A stretch of DNA of 41,301 bases from Verrucomicrobiota bacterium (GCA_947471035.1 CANIWJ010000022.1:1-41301), one strand, 5' to 3'. Positions 6,819 to 15,461 are shown, numbered from the stretch's first letter. Notes: a model not told the origin generated them from the letters alone. Numbers and translations are program-made.

Positions 6819-8474
6819 TCACCGTTTCGTCACCGGCAACCCCAGCTCGGCCACCCCCGTGATTACCTCAGCCAGCAGCGGGTCCGTCGCCAACCGTTCC
6901 CACTCCACGTTGCTCGATATACGCACAAAGGCCTGCGCCTCCTCCCGCCGCACTCCGCGCTGCCAAAAAACCGACAACTGCTCGCGCCACGAACGCGGAT
7001 CAAATGCCCGCATCGGTCTTCCGTCCACCAGATGCCAGAACCACACGTTCTGCGGGTAATCCCGACTGATAAACGCCCGTTTTTCCGCCTCCCCCACCCG
7101 CACCCCCTGGCCCAGCGCCAACTCTCCTCTCTGCTCCGCGCCCGGCACCGCCTGCCAACCCGCGCCCGGCCAGCACGCCTCCGGAGTATGCGCCGCCACC
7201 GTGCTTACCGATGCCCCGCCCGCCGGCCACCACGCCACATAAACCGTCACCTGCCAGCTCTCGCCTGTGTCCATGACTCTCGAATACGTACGCTCCAACA
7301 GGTGCTCCGTCTGCAAAATCCCCGCAAAGCGTACCAAATCCCGCCGCGTCTGCACCCGCCATCCCCCCGGAGCCACCGCCGGCACCAAACGCTCCAAATC
7401 AGGCGCGGCCACCGTCACCCCGCCGCTCGACTGTGTCCGCACCCCCATAAAACAAAACCACCCCGTTGCCAACACCAAGGCCATCACCGCCAATACCCCG
7501 CTCCAGTTGGCTAGTTCTGACTCCATGAGTTTCTCGCCCGGATCGCGGGATTTTACCGCCACGCTCAGCGGTTTCTCCTCCAGCAGTCCCGCCAGTCCCG
7601 CCAGCAAACCCATTGTCAGTACCAACACCCCGTAGCCGAGCCCATCGTGCCATGCCCCTTCGATATTCACCCTGTTTCCGGCCAGCAAGGTAAGCGTTAG
7701 CGAACGCCCGAAATTTGCCGCCAGAGCCAGCGGTACAGCCAAAAATGCCAGCCAGAACTTACGCCATGGCGAATCCAGCCACAGGGCAGACAACACCAGC
7801 CCGCCCAGCACGCACGACAACAGACTGCGTACACCACTACATGCCTCCTCCACCCCCACCGCCGTCGAACCGAGCTGGATTACGTTTCCCGCACGCAAGG
7901 CGGGCACTCCAAAAAGCCGCAACGTATCCACCACTCCGATCGTAACCATCTCCTGCAAGCCCGACGTCAGCCGTGCATAGGTGCCCGGCGGCAACGGCGA
8001 ACTCAACACCACCACCAGAACCATCACCATCAACGGCCAGCCCGGCCTCACCCAACGTACACTGCGACCCGCCGCCAAGACCAAGGCCATCCCCAGCGCG
8101 CTCGCCGCCGCCACGCTCAAGAAAAAGAGTGTCGGCGTGGCTCCCCAGCCCAGGGCCACCGCATACACCGTCGTAAACATAGTCGCCACCGCCAGCCCCA
8201 TCAAACCCAGTCCCACGCCCAGCCCGACCAATCCTGCGCTCAAATGCTCCTGCTGCTGTGCCCGTCCTGATTTCACGTCCTCCCGCGCCCGTTTCCAGAG
8301 CATCGCCAAGACCGGCAGCGCCAGAAACCCGTGCGACAAATCCGGATTTTCCCTCCATGCGGGCCACAAGCAAACCGCCCACCCCAGCAAACCGCCCGCC
8401 GCAAGCACACTGGCCAGCCCGTTGCATCGTTTCGCCCGCGAACCAGCCCGCCAAAATTGAACGATGTTCACCAT
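6819..8474 (-). CDS. Exosortase fused to an EpsI (DUF3485) domain
   Basis: A 551-residue inner-membrane protein if started at the ATG at 8474; a TTG at 8525 would add 17 residues. About eight hydrophobic segments make up the first 300 residues. The exosortase active site is visible: Cys212 in EEACSGVR, Arg257 in NFGRSLTL and His276 in WHDGLGY. After another membrane segment near 325-345, a soluble C-terminal domain of EpsI type follows, with HTPEACWPGAGW (429-440). Exosortases act like sortases on proteins with PEP-CTERM-type tails and are genetically tied to exopolysaccharide loci, which fits the polysaccharide genes nearby. It follows recR closely on the same strand. No tail-bearing substrate gene is in the window. 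Confidence 0.93.
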   Translation of the reverse strand: MVNIVQFWRAGSRAKRCNGLASVLAAGGLLGWAVCLWPAWRENPDLSHGFLALPVLAMLWKRAREDVKSGRAQQQEHLSAGLVGLGVGLGLMGLAVATMFTTVYAVALGWGATPTLFFLSVAAASALGMALVLAAGRSVRWVRPGWPLMVMVLVVVLSSPLPPGTYARLTSGLQEMVTIGVVDTLRLFGVPALRAGNVIQLGSTAVGVEEACSGVRSLLSCVLGGLVLSALWLDSPWRKFWLAFLAVPLALAANFGRSLTLTLLAGNRVNIEGAWHDGLGYGVLVLTMGLLAGLAGLLEEKPLSVAVKSRDPGEKLMESELANWSGVLAVMALVLATGWFCFMGVRTQSSGGVTVAAPDLERLVPAVAPGGWRVQTRRDLVRFAGILQTEHLLERTYSRVMDTGESWQVTVYVAWWPAGGASVSTVAAHTPEACWPGAGWQAVPGAEQRGELALGQGVRVGEAEKRAFISRDYPQNVWFWHLVDGRPMRAFDPRSWREQLSVFWQRGVRREEAQAFVRISSNVEWERLATDPLLAEVITGVAELGLPVTKR

Positions 8475-8534
8475 AACTTCACCGCATCCTCCCCACCCGA
8501 TAGCCAGAGGCAATCCCTGCGCCAAAGCGCCTGT

Positions 8535-9137
8535 TCACACGTAGTCACGACGTCCATCCAGCGCACTCTTCAGCGTAACCGCATCCGCATACAAAACCCC
8601 GCCGCCGCTCGGCAGCCCAAAGCCGATGCGCGATACCTTCACCGCTACATCGCGAACCGTCCCCAGATGCTGGGTGATAAAGTGGCAAGTCGCCTCGCCC
8701 TCCACATCGTTGCCCAGTGCCAGAATCAGTTCACGCACCGCGCCCGATTCCAGACGCGTCCGCAACGCCTCCCAATTCAGCTCGCCCGGCCCCACGCCGT
8801 TGATCGGCGAAAGCCGGCCATAGAGAACGTGATAGACCCCGCGATACGCCCCCGAGCGCTCCATCGCCACCAGGTCGGGCACATGTTCCACCACGCACAC
8901 CACCGCCTCGTCGCGCCGCGCGTCGGCGCACACCGCGCACTGCTCACCCTCGGCCAGATTTCCGCACCGCACGCACCGGTGCACCGCGCGCGCCGCCGCC
9001 TCCAGCGCCGCCACCAAGGCGACCCGCCGCTCCGGCTTCTCCACCAGCAGATGCAGCGCCATACGCTCGGCCGAACGGTAGCCGACGCCCGGCAGGCTCT
9101 TCAGCGCCTGCTGGAGTTTCTCAAAGGCGGGCGTCAC
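8535..9137 (-). CDS. recR: Recombination mediator RecR
   Basis: A 200-residue RecR, the normal length, taking the GTG at 9137 so that the protein begins MTPAFEKLQQALKSLPGVG. An N-terminal helix-hairpin-helix (LPGVGYRSAERMA) is followed by a C4 zinc motif (Cys55, 58, 67, 70). A Toprim domain follows from about 78, with CVVEHVPDL and LGNDVEGEAT. RecR works with RecO and RecF to load RecA on gapped DNA. The gene starts 14 bases after the ybaB stop, the widely conserved ybaB-recR order. No dnaX is seen upstream; an SDR gene is there instead. Confidence 0.97.
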   Translation of the reverse strand: MTPAFEKLQQALKSLPGVGYRSAERMALHLLVEKPERRVALVAALEAAARAVHRCVRCGNLAEGEQCAVCADARRDEAVVCVVEHVPDLVAMERSGAYRGVYHVLYGRLSPINGVGPGELNWEALRTRLESGAVRELILALGNDVEGEATCHFITQHLGTVRDVAVKVSRIGFGLPSGGGVLYADAVTLKSALDGRRDYV

Positions 9138-9151
9138 GATGCGCGACCGCC

Positions 9152-9460
9152 TTAGAACATGCCCGGCATCTGGAAGGCCGAGGTCACCTTCGCCATCTCG
9201 TCCTCGTTGCACTTCTTGGCCGCTGCAGCGGCTTCTTGCACAACGGCCAGAATTTCGGCCGCTACCGTCGCGGCGTCTTCCTTCAAGAATTCCGCATCCA
9301 GCTTCAACGCGAGGAATTGTCCGGCGCCGTTGACTTTGACCTGCACCGCGCCGCCGCCGCGCGAGAAATCGAGCTCCTTGGCCGCGAGCTGGCTTTGGAG
9401 GCCCTCGATGGAGCGCTGCATTTTCTGAGCTTGTTTAAGGAGTTTACCGACGCCGGCCAT
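9152..9460 (-). CDS. ybaB: YbaB/EbfC nucleoid-associated protein
   Basis: A 102-residue protein of the YbaB/EbfC family, which forms small DNA-binding dimers. It starts MAGVGKLLKQAQKMQRSIEGLQ, the family's signature N-terminal helix. The central GAVQVKVNGAGQFLALKLD strands and a C-terminal helix with MPGMF are also typical. It precedes recR on the same strand with a 14-base gap, so the two are very likely co-transcribed. Confidence 0.96.
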   Translation of the reverse strand: MAGVGKLLKQAQKMQRSIEGLQSQLAAKELDFSRGGGAVQVKVNGAGQFLALKLDAEFLKEDAATVAAEILAVVQEAAAAAKKCNEDEMAKVTSAFQMPGMF

Positions 9461-9536
9461 GGTGATGCTTGGGTTTGAGGGTTAATTAAAAGGAAACGAA
9501 CAGCCCGCGAGTGCCACGCAAGCGCGCCGCGCTTTC

Positions 9537-9703
9537 AACCCGAAAACCGATTTTGAAGTGAGTGAGCTGGCGCAAGATGCTGGAGCAGTTGGGTGTGAAC
9601 GAATCCCCGAGGTGCACTGGCAAGTGCATTGAGGTGGTGAGCGAACACGCAGATGCCCAGTAGATTGCGCCAGACCGCCACGATCAAAGTCGGGTTTCGG
9701 GTT
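9537..9703. repeat. 167-bp imperfect long-hairpin element (MITE-like)
   Basis: The ends are inverted copies: AACCCGAAAACCGATTTTGA (9537-9556) matches the complement of 9684-9703 at 18 of 20 positions. Inside it, CTGGCGCAA (9567-9575) pairs with TTGCGCCAG (9665-9673), and CTGG (9580-9583) with CCAG (9657-9660). At the centre TGCACT/AGTGCA (9613-9628) closes on a four-base loop. The whole piece can fold into one long interrupted hairpin. It fills the gap between ybaB and the SDR gene, and its right arm reaches the SDR stop codon. It could be a small non-autonomous mobile element or a structured RNA. Confidence 0.65.
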
Positions 9704-10635
9704 TAAGCCTGGATCGTCGTCTTCAAAATCTCCGCGTAGCCTTCCCGGTAGGTCGAATAAGCCGGTCGCCACCCCAAAACCGCCCGCGCCAGCCCGGAGT
9801 CGATGATCCGATCCGGCGTCACCGCCCGCCGCCCGCCCGCCGGAGCACCAGTAAAACGCGGTGCAACCACGCCAAGCCGGGCCGCCAGCCACGCCACCAC
9901 TTCGCCCTTGGTCGCCGCGCCCTCATCCGCCAGGTTAAACACTTCCGCGCCCCGCCGTTCAGTGTCCGCCCAGACGGCGTCCATACCACTTAAAATATCC
10001 TCCCGATGGATCAGGTTTAGGTGAAAATCCGCCCGCCCTGCCACCTCGCCGCTCCTCACCTGCTCCAGCAAATACGTGCGCTCCGGCCCGTAAATTCCGG
10101 CCAAGCGCAACACCGTCGCCGCCCGTCCTGGCCAAGTGGCGGCGATGCGCTCCGCCTCAATCAAGGCCTGACTCGTCTCCGCCTCTCCGCCTACCGCGTC
10201 CGCCTCCGTCACCCGCACCCCGCCATCCTGTGGATACACCGAGGTGCTGCTCGTATAGATCAAATGCCCGCAAATTCCGCGCTCTCCGTTCTCTGCGCTC
10301 CGTTCCTTCATTCGCGCGCCCCAAGCGACCACGCTGGCGAGCCCTTCCACGTAGCTCCGCCTATACCCCGCCGCGCCGCCGCCGCCACTGGCCACCGTAA
10401 CCGCCACCCGATCCGCCCCGCCGCGCAACTCCGGTGCGTCCCACCAATCGCCTGAAGCCAACTCGGCGATCACCACCGCACACCCCGCCGTCCGAAGTTC
10501 TTCCGCCGTCGAAGGATTACGGGTCAACGCCGTCACCCGCCAGCCCTCCGCCAACGCCCGCCGCGCCAGCGCGCCGCCGACGTAGCCCGCGCCGAAAACC
10601 ACCAAATGACGTTTCGCCGTTTCCACTGTATGCAT
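9703..10635 (-). CDS. NAD(P)-binding SDR / epimerase-like protein (YeeZ-type)
   Basis: A 310-residue extended SDR. The Rossmann nucleotide site VVFGAGYVGGALARRAL is at 12-28. YTSSTSVYPQDGG (about 127-139) supplies the serine/threonine and tyrosine region, but the classical Y-x3-K lysine is absent (Tyr-Pro-Gln-Asp-Gly). LRLAGIYGPER and a C-terminal LGWRPAYSTYREGY segment are as in epimerase/dehydratase relatives. The missing lysine suggests an atypical SDR like YeeZ, whose substrate is unknown. It is on the minus strand upstream of ybaB-recR and divergent from the DJ-1 gene, with a 91-base shared region. A sugar-modifying role is possible only by context. Confidence 0.87.
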   Translation of the reverse strand: MHTVETAKRHLVVFGAGYVGGALARRALAEGWRVTALTRNPSTAEELRTAGCAVVIAELASGDWWDAPELRGGADRVAVTVASGGGGAAGYRRSYVEGLASVVAWGARMKERSAENGERGICGHLIYTSSTSVYPQDGGVRVTEADAVGGEAETSQALIEAERIAATWPGRAATVLRLAGIYGPERTYLLEQVRSGEVAGRADFHLNLIHREDILSGMDAVWADTERRGAEVFNLADEGAATKGEVVAWLAARLGVVAPRFTGAPAGGRRAVTPDRIIDSGLARAVLGWRPAYSTYREGYAEILKTTIQA

Positions 10636-10726
10636 GGCCCGTGTCTCACGCCCTCGTGCCGCCGAGTCGAGCCCGCGCCGCCCCGGGCTCGACTACGTCC
10701 CTGGCTTGAGTTTCTCTCCCGCCACC

Positions 10727-11272
10727 ATGCCCACGGTCCTAGTCATCTTGCCTGAGGGATTTGAAGAACTCGAAGCCGTCGCGCCCATCGACCTCCTTCG
10801 CCGTGCCGGTTGCCAGGTAACTATCGCCGCTCTCGGCCCCGGCATCCACGTCACCGGTCGCAACGCCATCACCCTCCACGCCGATCTCCCTCTCGCTTCC
10901 CTCCCTGCCGAAGCCGCGCCTTTCGATTGTCTGCTCCTGCCCGGAGGACCCGGCGTGTCCCTGCTCCGCGCCTCGCCCGTCGTGCGCGAACTCGTCGCCC
11001 GCCACCACGCCGCGGGCGCCTTGCTCGCCGCCATTTGCGCCGCCCCCGCCGTGTTGCACGACGCCGGCCTGCTCGCCGGACGCCGCTACACCGCCCACCC
11101 CAGTGTAGCCGGAGAACTCCCCGACATCCTCGCCGACCAACGCACCGTGCTCGACGGCCGCCTGCTCACCTCGCGCGGCGCGGGCACCGCCATCGACTTC
11201 GGCCTCGCCTTGGTCTCCGCCCTGGTTTCCCCGGAAAAATCCGCCGAAATCGCGGCAGCCATCCGATTCTAG
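10727..11272 (+). CDS. DJ-1/PfpI family protein (YajL-like)
   Basis: A 181-residue protein starting MPTVLVILPEGFEELEA at the ATG at 10727. The frame extends upstream, but that part is GC-rich non-coding-looking sequence. The DJ-1 features are the Glu in the PEGFEE segment, the LLLPGGPG turn (about 79-86) and the nucleophilic cysteine in AAICAAPAVLHDAG (about 101-114). Family members protect against glyoxal damage or act as chaperones; the activity here is not decided. It is the first gene of the long plus-strand run but is not obviously part of the polysaccharide pathway. A repeat-rich spacer separates it from the asnB gene. Confidence 0.93.
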   Translation: MPTVLVILPEGFEELEAVAPIDLLRRAGCQVTIAALGPGIHVTGRNAITLHADLPLASLPAEAAPFDCLLLPGGPGVSLLRASPVVRELVARHHAAGALLAAICAAPAVLHDAGLLAGRRYTAHPSVAGELPDILADQRTVLDGRLLTSRGAGTAIDFGLALVSALVSPEKSAEIAAAIRF

Positions 11273-11290
11273 CTGCACCTTCCGTCTCCT

Positions 11291-11345
11291 AACTTACCTG
11301 CTCTACTAGCTTACTAGCTCTGCCAGCTTACTAGCTCCTTCGCTC
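11291..11345 (+). repeat. Degenerate CTAGCTTA tandem repeat before asnB
   Basis: Units such as CTAGCTTA, CTAGCTCT, CCAGCTTA and CTAGCTCC follow each other in the 75-base gap and end a few bases before the asnB ATG (11348). The same units recur at 13321-13398, 34411-34459, 37676-37735 and 41187-41235. Confidence 0.8.
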
Positions 11346-11347
11346 TT

Positions 11348-13324
11348 ATGTGCGGAATCGCCGGTTTTATTTCCCTTCGTCACCCCGCCTCCACCCGTGA
11401 GGCCGCACTCGCGCGCATGCTCGACGCCCAGCGCCAACGCGGGCCGGACGACGAAGGCAGCGTTACCCAGGGCCCTGCCACCCTCGGCATGCGCCGCCTC
11501 GCGGTTTTCGACCCCGCCAACGGCCACCAGCCCATGATCTCACCCGATGGCCGTCACCATCTCGTCTTCAATGGCGCCATCTATAATTTCCGTCCCTTGC
11601 GCGCCGCCTACGCCCAGCGCGGCTGGGCTTTTCGCACCGAGTGCGACACCGAAGTCCTGCTCGCCGCCCTCGCGCTCGACGGTGTCGTCGCGCTCCCCAG
11701 CCTGCGCGGCATGTTCGCCTTCGCTTGGTGGGATGCCCGCGAAAAAACCCTCCTCCTTGTCCGTGATGCCCTCGGCATCAAACCCCTGCTCTACCACATC
11801 GACCCGGTCGGCCCACTCCTCTTCGCCTCCGAATCGCGCGCCCTGCTCGCTTCTCGCCATGTGCCGGGCGAGCTCGATCCCGCCGCCGCCGCCGAATTCC
11901 TCCGCTGGCAATCCGTGCCCGCCCCCCGCACCTTGCATGCGGGCGTGCGTTCCTTGCGCCCCGGCGAACAACTCCGTTGGCACGACGGACGCAGCGAAGT
12001 CTCCGCCTGGTGGACGCCCGCCGCCTGCCTCGCCACCGCCCACCAACGCCCCGGCCTGCCGCCTCCGGCCGCTTCCACCACTGAACTTCAGACCCAGTTG
12101 CGTGCCCGCCTAGAAGATTCCATCCAGGCCCACATTGCCGCCGATGTTCCGGTGGGCACCTTCCTCTCCGGCGGACTCGACTCCGCCATCGTCACTGCGC
12201 TCATGGCCCGCCAAGTCGGCCCCGACCGCGTGCAGACATTTTCCATCGGCTTTGAGGAAAACGCCTTCTCCGAAACCACCGAAGCCGCCGCCACCGCCCG
12301 CCACCTCGGCGTCGCGCACCACACCCACATCCTCACCGGTGCCGCCGTAGCCGGAGATTTGGACAACATTCTCGCCACCCTCGACCAACCCACCGGCGAC
12401 GGCCTCAACACCTACTACGCCGCCCGTTTCGCCCGCGCCGGTGGCCTCACCGTGGCTCTCTCCGGACTCGGGGCCGATGAACTCTTCGGCGGCTACCCCG
12501 CGTTCCGCCGCCTGCCCAAGCTCGCCCGCTGGCTTCCGCGCTGGGCCCTCATACCCGCCCCGCTGCAACGCACCCTTCTCGGCTTGTTAGACGCGCGAGG
12601 CACCGCCGCCCGCAAACTCGCCGACACTCTGCGCCTCGGCAACGACCTCACCGACGTGGCCCTGACCCAACGCCAGGTTTTCTCCACCAGCGAAATCTCC
12701 CGCCTGCTCGCCCCTCCGTCCTCCTCCCAAGCCTCGAGTAACCTATTAGGTTACTTTTCGCCCGGTTCCCAACTCCTCCATCCCGCCGTCCCTGAAATCC
12801 GCGCCGCTTGGGAAGCCGCGCTCGCCAACCGCCCCACCGAGGCACCACTTCCCCTGGCCCTGCTCGCCAGCCTTGCCGAAACCCGTGGCTACATGACCGA
12901 CGTGCTCCTGCGAGATGCCGACGAATTCAGCATGCGTCACTCCCTGGAGTTGCGCGTGCCCTTCCTCGACTTGCCCTTAGTCGACTGGGCCTGGGCGCAA
13001 GACCCCGCCCTGCTCCACCCCTCCGGTGCCGCGCCCAAATCCGTCCTCTCCGCCGCCTGCGCCGACCTGCTACCCCCTGCCCTGCTGACCCGCCAAAAAC
13101 GCGGCTTTACCCTGCCCTTCGCCCGCTGGCTGCGTGGTCCCCTTCGCCCGTTTATGGAAGATACGCTCAGCTCCGCATCAGTCGGCCGCTGCGGACTTTT
13201 CGACCCTTACGCCGCCGGCAAACTCTGGCGCGCTTACCGCGACGGCTCGGACGACCGCGCCTGGTCCCGCGTCTGGTCCCTCGCCGTGCTCATCCACCTC
13301 GCCAACCGCTCTCCGACACACTAG
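11348..13324 (+). CDS. asnB: Asparagine synthase-type amidotransferase
   Basis: A 658-residue glutamine-hydrolysing amidotransferase of the asparagine synthase family. After Met removal Cys2 (MCGIAGF) is the glutaminase nucleophile. RGPDDEG and the LVFNGAIYNF segment belong to the class II glutaminase domain (about 1-200). The ATP-pyrophosphatase loop SGGLDS is at 274-279, and LSGLGADELFGGYPAF follows. AsnB-like enzymes are frequent in exopolysaccharide loci, where they may amidate a sugar acid rather than make asparagine. The stretch 455-475, encoded around a palindrome at 12737-12755, is poorly family-like and may be an insertion. Its TAG stop lies in a CTAGCCCA repeat unit. Confidence 0.95.
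   Translation: MCGIAGFISLRHPASTREAALARMLDAQRQRGPDDEGSVTQGPATLGMRRLAVFDPANGHQPMISPDGRHHLVFNGAIYNFRPLRAAYAQRGWAFRTECDTEVLLAALALDGVVALPSLRGMFAFAWWDAREKTLLLVRDALGIKPLLYHIDPVGPLLFASESRALLASRHVPGELDPAAAAEFLRWQSVPAPRTLHAGVRSLRPGEQLRWHDGRSEVSAWWTPAACLATAHQRPGLPPPAASTTELQTQLRARLEDSIQAHIAADVPVGTFLSGGLDSAIVTALMARQVGPDRVQTFSIGFEENAFSETTEAAATARHLGVAHHTHILTGAAVAGDLDNILATLDQPTGDGLNTYYAARFARAGGLTVALSGLGADELFGGYPAFRRLPKLARWLPRWALIPAPLQRTLLGLLDARGTAARKLADTLRLGNDLTDVALTQRQVFSTSEISRLLAPPSSSQASSNLLGYFSPGSQLLHPAVPEIRAAWEAALANRPTEAPLPLALLASLAETRGYMTDVLLRDADEFSMRHSLELRVPFLDLPLVDWAWAQDPALLHPSGAAPKSVLSAACADLLPPALLTRQKRGFTLPFARWLRGPLRPFMEDTLSSASVGRCGLFDPYAAGKLWRAYRDGSDDRAWSRVWSLAVLIHLANRSPTH
12737..12755. repeat. Palindrome inside asnB
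   Basis: AGTAACCT and AGGTTACT form a perfect 8-bp inverted repeat around ATT, followed by TTT. This AT-rich patch stands out inside the GC-rich coding region and encodes SSNLLGYFS. It may be a small inserted repeat unit. Confidence 0.55.
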
Positions 13325-13398
13325 CCCATTAGCTTATCCCCTTTACTAGCTTACCAGCTCCCCCCGCTTACTAGCTCCCGCTCCCCCCGCTCCCGCCC
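13321..13398 (+). repeat. CTAGCTTA and CCCCGCT-type repeats between asnB and the GT4 gene
   Basis: The whole gap is degenerate repeat: CTAGCCCA, TTAGCTTA, CTAGCTTA and CCAGCTCC units pass into GCTCCCC heptamers that run up to the ATG at 13400. The first unit supplies the asnB stop codon. Confidence 0.8.
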
Positions 13399-13399
13399 T

Positions 13400-14491
13400 A
13401 TGAAAGCCGTGCTGCTCGCCCCCGATTTTACCGGCACCGGCGGCGTGCAGCGTATTTTGCGGCTCTACCTCGATGCCATGGCCGAGGACCCCACCCATGG
13501 CACCTTGACGCTGGAATCGCTCAACGACTCCACGGACCATTTGGCGTCCTATCCCGCCGCCACCACAGGCATTATTAAAGGCAAACCACTCAAAGCCCGC
13601 GCCCACTCCCGCTCCAAAACCAGCTTTATACACGCTGCTTTGAGTGCCTGCGCCCAAGCCAACCGCATCGTTTGCGGACACATCGGACAACTCCCCGTGG
13701 CCGCTTTTGCCGCTGGTCGTTCCACCCGCCTAGCCCTCGTGGCGCACGGCATCGAAGTCTGGCAGCCCGCCTCCTTGCTCCGCCGCCTGGCCCTTCGCCG
13801 CTGCGACCGGATTTTTTGCGTTTCGCATTACACCCGCGACCGCCTCGCAACCAATCACCCCGAACTCAAGGCCCGTCTGCGCGTGGTGCCCAACGCCCTC
13901 GACCCCGCCCTGCTCTCCCGCCCAAAGCCCTCGCCTCCACCGCTCGACCACCCCCCCACCGTTCTGTGCGTCGGCCGCCTCAGCGCCGCCGATGCCTACA
14001 AAGGCTACGACCTGCTCCTGCGCGCCTTCGCCCTCCTGCCCCACGCGGCGTTTTATCACCGGCCCGCCTTGCTACCTAGACTGCGTTTCGTGGGTGAGGG
14101 CGACGATCTTGCCCGCCTGCAACAGCTGGCCATCGACCTTCATGTCGCTGATCGGGTGGAGTTTTCCGGCCGCCTCTCGGACCCCGATCTCAGCCGCGCC
14201 TTCGCTGACTGCACCTGCTTCGCCCTCCCTAGCTCCGGCGAAGGCTTCGGCTTGGTTTACCTTGAAGCCCTTGCCGCCGGGCGCCCCTGCGTCGGTGTGC
14301 GCGCTGGAGCCGTGCCCGAGCTCATCACTGCCGAGGCCGGCACCCTGGCCGCGCCCGACGACCCCGCCGCCCTCGCCGCCGCCCTAACCGATTGCCTTAT
14401 CCGGTGCTGGGATCCGGGCGACCTCCGCAAACTTGCCCGCCCCTACAGTTACGACCACCTCGTCACCGCCCTAGCCACCGCCTGGTATTAA
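13400..14491 (+). CDS. Glycosyltransferase family 4
   Basis: A 363-residue GT-B-fold transferase. The N-terminal half begins MKAVLLAPDFTGTGGVQR, the usual glycine-rich acceptor-side loop, and has VAHGIEVW near 115 and a linker with FCVSHYTRD. The C-terminal half has VLCVGRLS and GEGFGLVYLEALAAGRP, the E-x7-E motif that contacts the sugar nucleotide. Activated sugar and linkage cannot be read from sequence. It is predicted to be cytoplasmic at the membrane. The gene starts right after a repeat array and is followed by a 101-base gap, so it may end a sub-operon with asnB. Confidence 0.93.
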   Translation: MKAVLLAPDFTGTGGVQRILRLYLDAMAEDPTHGTLTLESLNDSTDHLASYPAATTGIIKGKPLKARAHSRSKTSFIHAALSACAQANRIVCGHIGQLPVAAFAAGRSTRLALVAHGIEVWQPASLLRRLALRRCDRIFCVSHYTRDRLATNHPELKARLRVVPNALDPALLSRPKPSPPPLDHPPTVLCVGRLSAADAYKGYDLLLRAFALLPHAAFYHRPALLPRLRFVGEGDDLARLQQLAIDLHVADRVEFSGRLSDPDLSRAFADCTCFALPSSGEGFGLVYLEALAAGRPCVGVRAGAVPELITAEAGTLAAPDDPAALAAALTDCLIRCWDPGDLRKLARPYSYDHLVTALATAWY

Positions 14492-14592
14492 CTCTCCTAA
14501 AACCCACTACGCATAATCCGCCCCATTTATTCGTAAATAGAGCGTGAAGACATCCACCGAGCGTTCCTAACTAACCCTTGCAATAGCCCCGC
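14492..14592. other. 101-base gap before the ABC exporter genes
   Basis: This is one of the longer gaps in the polysaccharide locus and is richer in A and T than its surroundings. ATTTA-TTCG-TAAAT (14525-14538) forms a small hairpin. A promoter for the exporter genes may lie here, but no boxes are clear. Confidence 0.35.
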
Positions 14593-15450
14593 ATGGATTC
14601 CCCCGCCACCGCCACCCCGTTCACGACTATCGAGCCCCCTGCTCTCGTGCTATGCGCCGGCCGCGCCTCGGCCCACTACTGGCGAGACCTCTGGCGCTAC
14701 CGCGAACTGGCGGGCTTCCTCGCCTGGCGCGATATCAAGGTTCGCTACAAACAAGCCGTGCTCGGGGTCGCTTGGGCCGTGGTCCAGCCCGCCGTGCAAA
14801 CCATCCTGCTCACCTTTGTTTTCGGCAAACTCGCCAAAATGCCCGACGGCGGCGTGCCCTACCCACTGCTCGTCCTCTGCGGCCTCCTGCCATGGCAACT
14901 TTTCACCGGAGCCTTCAACGGCGCCGGCAGCAGCCTGGTCGGCAACTCCCACCTCATCAGCAAAGTCTACTTCCCCCGCCTCATCGTGCCCGTCTCGGCC
15001 CTCGCCGTCGCCCTGCTCGACTTTGGCGTCATGCTCGCCCTCGCGTTGCCCGTCATCGCGTTATTCGGCCTCTGGCCCGGCTGGCAACTTCTGCTGCTGC
15101 CAGCTTTTATTCTGCTTACCCTAGTCATCGCCCTCGGGGCCGGGCTCTGGATCACCGCGCTCACGGTCAAATTCCGCGACTTCCGCTTCATCACCCCCTT
15201 CATTCTGCAAATCGGCATGTTTGTTACCCCCGTCGGTTACCGCACCGATTTCCTGCCCAACTGGCGCGACTTGCTCGCGTTAAACCCCCTCTCCGCCGTG
15301 GTGGACGGCATGCGCTGGTGCCTGCTCGGTGGCCGCACCGAAATATACCTGCCAGGTCTCGCCATCTCGATCATCACCGCCGTCCTGCTGCTTATCTCGG
15401 GCGTGTGGTATTTCCGCCGCACCGAACGCAGCTTCGCCGACATCATCTGA
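14593..15450 (+). CDS. wzm: ABC-2 polysaccharide exporter permease (Wzm-like)
   Basis: A 285-residue inner-membrane permease with about six hydrophobic segments. The N-terminal YRELAGFLAWRDIKVRYKQAVLG segment (about 38-60) is the amphipathic entry typical of Wzm/TagG permeases. The LPWQLFTGAFNGAGSSLVGNSHLISKVYFPR stretch is the family's conserved cytoplasmic loop. A C-terminal LNPLSAVVDGMRW segment follows. It should form the membrane channel with the ATPase encoded 11 bases downstream, moving a lipid-linked glycan across the inner membrane. Confidence 0.95.
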   Translation: MDSPATATPFTTIEPPALVLCAGRASAHYWRDLWRYRELAGFLAWRDIKVRYKQAVLGVAWAVVQPAVQTILLTFVFGKLAKMPDGGVPYPLLVLCGLLPWQLFTGAFNGAGSSLVGNSHLISKVYFPRLIVPVSALAVALLDFGVMLALALPVIALFGLWPGWQLLLLPAFILLTLVIALGAGLWITALTVKFRDFRFITPFILQIGMFVTPVGYRTDFLPNWRDLLALNPLSAVVDGMRWCLLGGRTEIYLPGLAISIITAVLLLISGVWYFRRTERSFADII

Positions 15451-15461
15451 ACTGCGACACC

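Noticed and set aside
7837-8454. Long reading frame overlapping the exosortase gene in another frame
   Set aside because: It is a shadow in GC-rich DNA; the Gly/Arg-rich translation has no family pattern, while the exosortase frame has clear motifs.
9482-9892. Reading frame across the 9537-9703 element
   Set aside because: It overlaps the SDR gene in another frame and the hairpin element, and has no family pattern.
11291-11345. CRISPR array
   Set aside because: Units are only 7-9 bases, are degenerate and directly adjacent, and no cas genes are present.
11540-12568. Antisense reading frames over asnB
   Set aside because: They are typical antisense shadows of a GC-rich gene, Gly-rich and without any domain.
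14652-15461. Upstream extension of the exporter ATPase frame into the permease gene
   Set aside because: The Arg/Pro-rich translation is the shadow of the permease. The ATPase homology begins at the ATG at 15462.
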